Source: Fasciolopsis buskii (lineage: Eukaryota; Platyhelminthes; Trematoda; Plagiorchiida; Fasciolidae). From it: a DNA stretch of 64,000 nucleotides. The notes under the pieces were generated by a model, which saw only the letters and a program-made list of their open reading frames with translations, was not told the DNA's origin and ran no database searches. Where the stretch lies: NCBI GenBank assembly GCA_008360955.1, contig LUCM01004266.1, positions 232,713 to 296,712 of the forward strand. Reading direction: 5' to 3'. Shown here piece after piece: positions 15,001 through 27,000 of the stretch; position 1 is the first letter of the stretch, and the number at the start of each line of letters is the position of its first letter. Position numbers and translations under genes: made by a program.

Positions 15001-18000
15001 GAAGAACCATCCTACGTTTGATTTTAGATCGCGAGCCTTTTGAATTTTCGGTAGTACCCAACAATCTTATTCGGTTCAGTGAACGTTTGGTTAAGCTCAG
15101 TTGTGAGTAGGAAATCCATAGGAAGATGATAGGCTTAGGTTCCATTAAAAAACAAAGAAAACATTGATCGTCTAAGGATTGCCGAAAGATACAGGTAAAG
15201 TTTGCAATTATCTCCCTAAAAACCACGATTTGTTTCTATCTGTAGTCCCCAAGGCACAAGCTTCTTGACTAATAGTCAGCAACCAGCCTTTCCCATTCTT
15301 TATCAGAAATATTCGATTCAGGACACTGCAAAATCTTGATCTATTAGGAGAGAGTCCATCATATCTAACGAACTCATAAATGTACATCCACGTCTGTGTG
15401 CTTACCATGTATTTTACTGGTTTACCGAATCATCGTCTTGTTTGTCTGTCTTGTTCGTTAGTTTCCAGTCTCATTTGGTTATAGTCACCTCGTAGTGTAA
15501 CGCAGGTAGCCCACACTGAATAGTTGGTACACACTGCTAACTTTCCCAATTGGTTTACCTTTCTGCATTTTTCCGTCCAACCACTGACTGATCTTAGCGA
15601 ACAATTGACAACCATTACAACAGCGTGGTCTTAAACAAGGTCTGCCGTCCAAATGTGGTCGCATCTAATTCTATTTTTTGCTTGCCTTTTGCAAGCCATA
15701 GCTCGTCTTCGTGTAAGCGTTGCTAACCAATGAAAACTCTTGGTTCCGCTTTGTCAGACGGAAAAAGAAAGTAACATCCCGTTGCAAAAATCTCATATTT
15801 CTGATCAGATTGACACTGCACAGTGGAGATTAGATGCAATCAGAATGGGAATTGATGTGTAGCGATTAAAACTATTGCACGATGATTGTCAAAGTAACAG
15901 CGGCGAGAGACAGTTAATAATGACCCTTTGATATTCCTTTATTATTGAAACGACAGTGCACATCAATTTTCAAGAAGGGGCCCGCGGTCAACAGAGGGCT
16001 GCTACGTGGGGAAGTTGATCGGCGGTGGGAGGATTCGAGTCCACGACCTTCACGTCCAAACGCGACGACCTTATCCGTTTAGCCACCTGGCAATAATGTT
16101 CTAGTAGGCAGCATCCCATGCGGTCTAGGCGAACGAATAGACACGCACCGATGTCATGTAATAAAAAAAACAAAAGACCTTGCTCTGGATGAACGTGAAA
16201 GTGTAAGCATTTTTACAGAACGAATAATATCGATAGTTGATTTGGGAGAAAAAAGAGTTGGATAAACTCCCTAAAACCGGTTGACGTCGGGAAAACTGGC
16301 AAACAACGCTGCAATCCTTAGATATGCGGCTGTAAAAGCTACATCTAACTAAGAGTCCGCCAAAAGCATGTTCTGGGCATCCGAGACACATTTTGCCGAT
16401 AACTTCGATTAGTTAGCTGGAGAAGAGAACTGTTCGAGATCTACCCATCTGGCTGTTTTCTGTGGCTGGAATTTGCCCCTTTTGTTACTTTCATGGTTTT
16501 CGTCTGCCAATTTCTGCTCATAATTTACCTTTTAGTTTTCCAACTATGAAGTCGGGTTGTAAACGGCTAGCTGAATAGGGTATTACGACATCAATATTTT
16601 GTTTCTATCTATTTCAGCCGCTTCATATTGGATTGGCGTCTCTGAAGCAAGCCGCAGCACATCCTCGTGGTCTTATCGGTCGGACCTTGCGCAACAATTC
16701 AACAAATCGCAAAAATGACAATCATGCGTACGGCAAACCTACTTTGGTATGGCTCTTAGTAACCATTTCATCGTGGTTTTTACAAGTAGATAAATCGTAA
16801 TCATCCTATGAGAGGGTTTACCGTTGGTCGAAGCGCGTTAAAACTGCAGTATGTACCACAACCATGAAGCACTGTATTGCTGCACATTCAGTAACTGTTT
16901 TAAATTGTGCTACCTTACTCTCCAAGTCAATGAAAAGAGCTCTTCTAAGACGGGAACCGATTGTTTAACATCGGATTCAGATTTTCTTTGTTGGTATGTA
17001 GTCTAGGATGCAGGCACCGTTTGAAAGTAGCCGGATCCATAGGGAACCAAATAAAACGCCCGCGGTATCACACATTTCTCTTATCAGCACCCTTCATTCT
17101 TTTAAGGCTAGTATGTGGCGGACAAGCAAGAGATCCTATTTGCTCCGTGTGCCCCTATCGACCATGATTTTCCTGCTTCCATCTGAAATGAAGCTCTCGA
17201 AATGGAGAATGAATTTCATTTTTTTAATGAACCTTGTCAATGCTAAACGAATGCAATGAGATTTGCTGGTGGTGAGCAAATCTCGTCTGAAAATCACGCT
17301 ACCTAAAGTATTTGCCACAAACAACCTCGAAACAGATTGCTTTTAACTGCAGACCGTTCGTCCCCAGCATTCGTCAGAATGCGGGCAGAGGTTTTTCCGA
17401 GTTTTGGCCGGGAAATCCATCATATGTACTTTCACGTTCGCAGTCTTCGCTGAAATTATTCAACCAGTTAAACGCATTTTATTTCCAGGTGGTTTGTCAG
17501 CAGAACCTGAAAATATCTTCGTTAAAAATCCTTACATTCGGTTTTCTTAAGCTTTTGGGATTTGCTAGAGGGTGTTATTCTATTCTCTCACTTGAAAAAT
17601 TTGATAGTTTCATCGACATAGTAGATTGTTTATTCTCCAAAGCTTAGGAAACGACGTCAGCAATTCGGTAAAAGAAATTGATTTTAGCGGTCGTTTCTTC
17701 GAATTGTTAACCAACCAATTCGTAATTGTGTTACAGTTCTACAGCTGTCTGGAAAGAATTCACCTAAACACGCCTATAGATGTTTTGCTTGCTAACCACC
17801 GCGGAAAGCTCGATGTTCTTGTAGCTTATCAAAATGAATGCTTGTGCGATAGCGTGGTTCCAAAGGGTCGTGTTATTACGCAATCTACCTAAAGAACTGA
17901 AGGATTCCAGGATGCTAATAAAACTGAAGAAGTTTTCTGCTGAAGAGGTTAGAAAATTGCGCGTTTTAACAGACAAAAACATGAAAATTTCTATGAACAC

Positions 18001-21000
18001 ATATGCTATCTTACTTGAAGCTTCGTTCCTCAAAGTACATCCTAGGCCGAATTGAGGTTTTGTAATTTAGATTGGCAAAATCTCAAATTTAGTGGTGTTC
18101 TGTTCACCTTAGAAAATTTAAAATGATGATGTATACACCGTGGAGTTTTTAAATACACCCAATTGTTTCATTTTCCCCATCTTTGAATTTTTTACCATAA
18201 TCTATTCAAGCAAAAGCCGCTTGAATGAAATACAATAATGACAATAATAATAATATTACTAATAATAATAGAAAAACCCATTCTATACCTCATTTTATGC
18301 ATATACGCCAACTTTTCAGTTCCCTTACAAAGAATTCAAAAAATAATGTATCTAGAACAGGACAAATGTTATTAAAAGACGAGGATGCCTGGATCTCAAC
18401 CCAGGTGCCCCAGTTGTGATCGCCAGATTTTCGCTGATCAGTTACGATTTTACAATGTGCAGTAGCCGTCTGTCACAGCTTATTCAAAATAAAAGTCTAA
18501 CAGCCGTACTCAGTGCAACAGACTGATATCATAACTTCAAAAAGCACATGTTTAGGGGCACAGCGCGATAACACAGTTAGAGAAATTAAAATGAATCAAA
18601 TGTAACGTTCGTATTAGTTTATAAATATACATATATGTAGCCATATATATCTTTATGCATTACACTGGTTCTGAGTCACTTCTTTTGGCGTCTGCACCCA
18701 ATGGCAATCCTTATCTTTTGGGTTTCAACCAGGAAGGCGAGAGGCAGCAACCGATGCCACATCCGAAGCCGAATTCCGCATAACTCTACCTTAAGTTTTG
18801 GATTGATCACGGCGTCACCTTCTCCATCCGCATCTGGTCCTTGGAAAATCAGCGCGATAAAGTAGTCCATGGATAGGCATTTGTAAAGCGATGTTGAGCG
18901 ATTTCTTCAGTCCAGGGACGTCTGCGAGCCCCTAAAACACGATAGCCTACCTCATGAATATCCAACCAATGTACCCACTAGCCTCAAGCAGTGGTTCGGG
19001 TACAGAAGTTTTCCGGGCATCGTGAACTCGGATAAACCAGGTTTGCAACCGTAACGAATAACACTGCGAACTGCAGACTTGCACACCCTTCCTTTGGGGG
19101 AAATCTGAATATTGCGGTAGCCTCAGAAGTGTGGCAGATTTGTTCAAGTTGCTCGGACTTTGCACTTCGTGATATAACCTTTTTCCCAACGCCCCTCCCA
19201 GTTGCAATCAGACTATCGAGGCACTTAATGACATTACCTACTTCTGACGGATCACCAAAAAGGGTTAGTTCGCGCACAAACTCTTCACAGTTTTGAAAGA
19301 GCAGTTTGCACTTCCAGGGTGCACAACGCATATCGTGCCTAGGTACTACAATCGCCAAGCGGTCCAACGAGTTTTGAATTATCTGTGCTTAGCCACTCCG
19401 CAAGTTGGTGTTCTCGACAAAAAGTAAGCCGGCAAATCTACTCCACACTTCAGTAGGAGCGTTCTATTCCCCGTGCCAAGGTTGGGAAAATTTGGTATAT
19501 ACAGTGGCCTCATCGTACTTCACTGGAGACGACTGACGACAGCAAAAGATATCCATAAGCCATAAATCGGTCTGAAGTATGACTGTATACCTCTTTTGGG
19601 AACGCCACATACATCTAAGCTATTGCAATTCTCAACAAACAGTGGCATTGTGCAAACCGTTAGACAAATACTAGTCATATTTTTTGTAAACTTGCCGTTT
19701 TTTTGCTATTTGTATTTTCGATGTCATGAACTATAATTACTTGATAAAAACTACCAGATATTTCATGCTTTTAATTACACAACCACGCTAAGTTATAGTG
19801 AGATAAAGCACTGCGGAAAAACTGTTGAAAGTTTGCTTCTATCGTGAATTGTTCCTAGACTATTTTGGATGAGTTACGTGGAATCGTTTCTCATTTGACG
19901 CCTGATGATGTGCGGACGCTGGTCGATTTTGTGGATGAACGATATCGCGCGAGTATGGGGAATTTTGAGTGCGTCTTTCCCGTCGGTGGTGACCCCGGTT
20001 TTCAGATGCTTATTTTCCTCGAGGCTTGTGCCAGGGATTCCAGTAACGGAACTTTGGGAATGCGTACCCCGACTGTTCGTTACTACGATCTCATTCAGTA
20101 TGCGTTTCTTACGGTCTACAAACGCTCCGATAATGATACGAGCTCGGTATGGAGTCGAACATCCACCGACTTTTCCACGATCACTCAGCTTCCTGATTAC
20201 CATGTTTTACAGCGTGGTGAACTTTGCGGAGAGGCACTTGTGAGGGCGTCACAGATGACCGGAATCGATCGGGAAGGTTTGCTACGTTTGACCGAGCTGT
20301 GCAAGCGGTACGTGCTGAGTTTTGCTGTATTGTAGGTAATTGCATCAAAAGCATTTTAGTTTATCAAAGTTGGTTGGTTATGAAAGAATTTGATGACATA
20401 CAATACATAAACGTGTTCACTTTTGAATGAAAATTGCAAAAGCTTTGTAAGGTGCACTGTCCTCAGAGATTTCTCCAAAGCATTCTAACTTTTTAAGTCT
20501 ATGCATCAAATCAGTTTTTTCTTAAAAGTTAAATTAACTAGTTAGTTAATTTGAAAGTTGAGTACTTTAAAAAGTCTGCTTTTTGGAGGTGGTACAAATG
20601 TTCTTTTTCTTTTAGGGGCGCTAAGCTGTGACTGAGATAAATTAATTAGCTAGGGTGTAGTGTGTGAAAACATTTCCGCATCCCCCTTTTTACTCACTTA
20701 TTCCCTGTGGACCTAAACAGTTGATTTTATCTGGAATGTTAAAATTTTGAATACCTGTAGTGTCCTGCTAACTAGCTGTTTTACAAAATTGGCTCATATA
20801 GAATGACGCGTTTTAGATCTTGTTGCTTACGGTGACCTTTCATCCGAGTTCTTCAAAAGAAGTGGTGTTCTTCAAGGCTGCCTCTATCACCTTCTGTTCA
20901 CTTTTTGATTCAAGTGAAAATGTAGAAATCTTTGTGTATATGCGAGAATAGTGGTATTCATATTTCCTCTGGTACGAAACCGTCTGACCCAGAATATGAG

Positions 21001-24000
21001 GACAGTGTTTAGCAGGCTTAGCCGAATCGCCTTAACGACAAAACTGTTACTTTCAGGATGTATTTTGCAACTTCAAAGTGTATAGTGCTGTTGCACAACT
21101 AAGTTGGATGAAGGAAGAATCCCGTTCCATGAGGGGAAGATTTAGGTGAAATGGATAAATTTAATTAATTGGGTAGTTGTACCTCTGAAATTGGAGATAT
21201 GTCGGATGAAGTTTCTTCTTACTTACAGATGGATCGATTGAGACATCTGTGACGTTGGTGAGACATTCACTTTTCAGACCAAGACCGAGATTACACTGCA
21301 GTATTCAAATCCGTCGTACTGAGCTACTCATCATCATTTCCGTCGAGAGCAAATGTACGAAGAATTTTGACGTTTGGACACGGTTTTGTTCGTATTACTC
21401 CTGGAATATACCGGATGATTTTTTTCAATAATTTGGTGGTTAGGCTTAAAGTACTGGGTTTCAAGGTTCACTCTTCAGAAACGGCACTGGAATAGGTTAA
21501 ATTGGTTTTGCACGTGCTTGAAGAATGGTAGCCGTGTTCTACTCTTTTGTTCACAGTGGCTGAACGACAGGTTGTGGCGGTTAATTGATGATATGGCAAA
21601 AATATACATTGAAAAATCTTAACCAACAGAACGTTCCGTGCACTTAGGGTTCCGGTTTGCGGTCCACGAGATCCACTATTGTTGGAGACAAGAGGTACTA
21701 TTGCCGTAGTCAATGACATTCACACATTCGGAATCGTTCGTCCTCTCTGCATTCCTTCGAATCACTACTTTTCAGACGAAGTCTCACTAATTCTTATCCC
21801 CTTTCCTCCTTTGAATAGATAATGGTGTGAGTCTGCAATCAAATTCACGCCACGTTGGCCCACGTTTACTGATTGTAAAACCGAACTGACGGTGAACACT
21901 TTACAGCACTGCCGAACAGTGGGAATGGTGTTGTACTGCTTTGTATATAATTGTGTTGTATGGTAAACTTTTGTGAGTTAAGTAACTTGCTTTCTAATAA
22001 GCAGTAAATAAAAGGAAAATGAATTAGTGAACTCCGTCCGACGTCTAAGCACAAAAACGGTAGATATTAACCGAAATGTTTTCAATTATAAAAGGTTGAA
22101 CGCAGCTATCGCATAATTTCTTCCGTGACGGACAGTGGACTTGTGATAAGCGTTAGTATAACGGGGAATTATTTTATACTTAAAACTAATTTTTTCCATT
22201 TGGAAAATGAACAAGAATGAGGGAAAAATAACAAACGGCAGATAAATTACTGAGTCAAGTAATGAAGAGATAAAGCCAAAGAAGGGTTTCGTGAAGAATC
22301 CTTGAGTTGTTAGGTAATGGACTGAAAAACTGTTAACCATGTTTAATCCACTCTTTCCATAAAAGATATGTTCCTGTCACATTATTGGCGAAACGGGACA
22401 TTCAAATGATCCTTGCTTATGAGGAGGGAGAAAAGGAGGAGGGTAGTAATAAGTTGAGATGATACAGCACACTGATCTCACGGAGCTGTTTAAACTTTTA
22501 GAACCAAATGGAGAATGCATCAAGAGCACGTCTGTTCGGCTTCAATGCAAAATTGAATGGGCCATTATGAATAATAAGGGTGGGATACAGCTGAAGACAA
22601 CACGTTCAGTTGATTTGATTTCGGAAAAAGTAATTATATTGTTTTGATAAAATGTCTGAGTTTATATGTTTGAGGATAAAGAAATTCGTTGCAGACTTCC
22701 ACAGGGTTGGGATAATACCGTTAACAAGAGAGTTTTTGACGAATCCTGTCATAACTCCCATAAGAATCCTGTCTGCAATTTGAGAAAGATGAGAGATAGA
22801 CCACATAAACTAATTGCGGATGCGGGTTTGGACATTCGGATAAGCTTGAATATTGCTTCTGAAGAAAAGAGTTCAGCTTCCTTGGTGGCATCCATTATAT
22901 GGGATGGGATAATGTCAGAATGCGGGTGGATGGATGACAATCGGAATATCGACGCCTACGCTACAAATCGGTGACCGGACGCATTGCACACTCAGGAGCC
23001 TGGTATCCTGTCAAAAAGTTTTGCTGTCGACACTACCTAAAATCTGATTGGGCAGGGACAAGTTCGACCGTTTTATCCACTGTTTGGCCAAGCTAGAGTA
23101 GTGCTCCCAAAAGCTTATTCTTAAAGCTTATAGGCAAATAATTCCAGTCTTCTGAGAGATTCAGGTAGAAGCGAAGCCATCCTGGAGTTGTTACAGAAAA
23201 CCGCTTTGATAAGACAACCCTGGTCGAAGAATGAAATCTGTAGTTTAGCGAATGTGTGTGGCGTACAGAAGGATTATTCGAATGATAACCAAAAAGAGAA
23301 GGATCATTCAAACCGGGTGCACTTGCTAAAAACAGGTTTTTTTTGTCTTAGCCTCCTTTTGTTTTTTCCCAACAAAGGACAGGTATGCAGTCTGGGAATA
23401 AAAGATAAGCCTAACTAAAATGAGAGGGTAATCATTGGACAAAACTGAAGATTGGAATCCCAAATGAAAAATGATTCGAAATCACACTGTCCTTCTTAGG
23501 GATAAAATGGATAACCTAAACCGAAAGTGATTAAGAGATAAGTGGGTGTTTGAATTCACCAACAGTGGTAAAAAAACATGATGGCATTTTAAAACCGACT
23601 GATATTCTCAATGTAACAAAACGGAACTAAATAGGTACTACTAATTATTGCTCCACAATAACGGGAGAATTCGAGATGATGTTTAACCATCCCATAGTGA
23701 ACATCGTTGCTGGAGAAACTGAAGACAATGCTGTACTTGCGGGACCACTGGCTGCTGATGTGATCTACACTGCCGCCCGCCTTCTTGCATTGCATTCTAC
23801 CGCGAATGAAAGACTAAAATTTTTCATGCATAACCAGATCATCCTCAATACTTTCATTGGATCGGGATTATTCAACACACCACTTGAAGTCGAGAGTTCA
23901 GAAAACTGGATAAGCACGACACTTCCCCAAATGAAGATTTGTTATTTTGCTGTTCAAAACCAGGACACTCAGCTTATATGGCGTTTTGCGACCAATTGTT

Positions 24001-27000
24001 GCCTGCCGGCCAACACGCTTGCATATTTCTGACCAAGCCGATTGTGAAGGATTTGTGCATCAACGCAAAGAGCATCACAAAACAGAATTAGTGTGAATAA
24101 ATATTTTCTTCGAATAATGAATTCTGGACGACATGGAGAAAGCGTGTGAATAGTTCCAAATGAGACTGTTACAGACTATCTAGTTGTATCTCAGCCACTC
24201 TAGGAATGCAGGCAGTCATATGTCCGGATATCGGAACGCCTTCATCGAAGGTTAAGCTATTGAAGGAGCCCTCTTCTTCTTGCTTAATTGTGTTCAACGA
24301 ATATCAGTTTATGTTGGGATTACCCATTGATTGTCTTACCTGTTTATTTGCCCCGTGTTAATCGAACAAAGGAAAGGAGCTATTTGGATTACCTAACGGC
24401 GTTCCGTCCTCAGTTTTGGCTATGTAAGGCGAAACGAATTCAGTGTTCCGGAGAAAACTAAACAGAATCCGGAGGAAACTGCAAAGACTGATATGCTGTA
24501 ATGCTCGGACAAAATGGTTAATTTCTTGAACCACTTACTGACTGCTAAACATTTCCTAAGCGTAATCCATTGAGAGCAATAATAACTGGAACCGAGGAAG
24601 ACTTGTCATCTTGCGTGACATTGCGATACTACTTCGAAAGCAACTTTCCATTGAAACAGGTTCAGTTTGAAGAAACACAATCACAGACCATAGTATCTTT
24701 CGTTTCGCATTTACTGTCGAAAGGGGCTTAATTCGTGCGGTGGTATATTGCCCATCTATTAGGCACATTTTCGCTTTAGGCATTCATAAATGGAACATCT
24801 AATTTATATGTCCTGCAAAGCCCACGGGTTCTTATTATGGTAGACGTAGAACTTATCGCATGATCTTAATGATATCAACCTGCATGTTATACAACAAAGG
24901 TATGGCTTTTGTTTCCCGTCTGAGTGATTGAAATCCGATTCAACAATTTTCCAACCCTTTGAATAATTTCTGTTCAGACCATGAATATAAATTGAACAGA
25001 AACTGGTGGGTTTATGTTATTTGTTCCTGGAAAGTGATCGCAGTTTCATTTCTGGTACACCTCCATTGAAGGTAGGTATAATCAAAGTATGGTAATGCTT
25101 TCGTTCCAGTGGCTAAAGCAGCATCCTCTTTTCTTCTGCACGAAGACAAAGAGTTCACGCTAGGAGACTCTATTTCTTTCGTGCACTCTCTTTTCTTTTT
25201 CGTCTTTGACATCGTAATACTGATTTTGCTGCACCTATGAATGGCTTGTAACCTGACCGTGCTCAACGAAAAAAAGACAATCGACAATCTATGTGGCTAA
25301 TTTTCTTTGTCCAGCTGCTGCCATTGCAAAGCTATTTCGAACAAACGTTAGCATTCACAGCAATTCTTATTGTCTGGTTTTGGCACACGTGCCCACGCAG
25401 AGGAAACTGCATCTAATATTTGAACCTTTCAACCGTAAGAAATTTCGTTTTATGACAGAAGTGAATCTCCGAATTGGACAGTTGAGTTTCTGTTGTGTTG
25501 CGTTTTAGTAACTTTTTTTCCTTCCGTTGGAACGTTTAAAATATTTCGTCAGTTTCAATCAGGTACAACCCATGGGATCCATTGCAGGTTCTTAGGAATA
25601 CCTCTTTAACGAAACCAATAAATCACTCCTCCAGCAGACCACATTTAAAATGTGAAGGCCACGAAACCGCCACTGTTTCACTATCCATCACCGGCTCAGT
25701 CAGAGGTTGTCAGTGCTTGCTATAATCAAATAAGTTTATACTCATCTGCAGTGAGGTGCGATAGTCTTTGCAACACCCTCCCTTGCACACACATCTTGCG
25801 ACAGAAGCTACTAAGTATTAAGTTCCTATCGTTCGGAGGAACAGTTTTAAGTGTGACAATGTCCACACTTCAGTCGATCTTTTCTCAGGCTAATCTCAAA
25901 CTTGCCGCAATGGACCACCAACATGCTACCTTGATCGTCGTTGGAGGCGCTAATGAACAGGTAGACTTGAAGGTCTGAGAAAGTTAGCTTCGCTGAACTA
26001 ACTTATTATCGTCACTGTGGAATTTGTGGAATTTGATAGTGGAATTTGTGACATTGGAAGTTAATATTGATCCAAAAATGGCTTCGGAACATGTCCATGA
26101 AATTTGCGACCAGGTAAAATGTTTCACTGATATTCGAACAGCTTTCGGTGAACACGTGGAGAGACTCCATGTTTCCTCTAAAGTAACGATCAGTAGATCG
26201 TTCGTGTGTTACTGTTTAAAACCACATTCATCAATCATCCTTTTTTATCTAAAAGGCCACTACTGGCTCCCAAGACCTTTGCTTTATTCAAGACTAGTCC
26301 ATGTACACACACTTCGCTAATTTCAGTTAAGTTGGTTGGTAAAGCACATACCCAAGCGTCAGTTTTGGCAGACTTCTACCAAACACATGGTAAGTTTGCA
26401 GCATTTTCGTCTGAAACGACAAAGGAAAACAAACGGATTGAAACGGATGCGCCGAGACAAACTATTATTTCCCTTTATCCAAGTTGATTCCTACTTTAAA
26501 TACGTTTGCATTCGTCCGCCGTTTGGTAGAGGTTTGGCAATGTGGTTACAGTTATTCTGGGCTCATCAACGGTTTCAAATACCCAGTTTTTTTGGTTCCT
26601 GGCCAATAATATTCCTAGCGAATGTCGCGCGTTTTCATCCCGACTGACATGACTGATTTTTCCAGTCAGCACTCAGACAACTGTTTGGTATGCATGCTGT
26701 AGTTTCAAGATGCATTCGCCTAATTCGTATGTAAATTCAATCAGCACAGTTCAAGTTGGTCGGGTGATTAAACAGTATCAAGATGGCAAACAAGAAAGTT
26801 TATTTGTGAATCGACCTAAGCGGTCACTGTTTGACCAAGAGTACAAGGTGTTTCAGAACTCAGAATAGGGACAGAAAAGACATCTTCCTGAGCGTCGTCT
26901 TGAAAATTGGCATTCACTCCTTCCCACTAAGTCTAGTAGAGAAAACCAAGTCGAGCAGGCAAAAATATTCCTTCGTTATTCAAAATCGAATAGCTTACTT

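Noticed and set aside
20308..20335. Reading TTLL4 exon 4 through to the TAG at 20333-20335 as the C-terminus
   Set aside because: The GTACGT donor at 20308 and the exon at 28181 restore the conserved C..G.H motif in phase. The read-through form could exist only as an intron-retention product.
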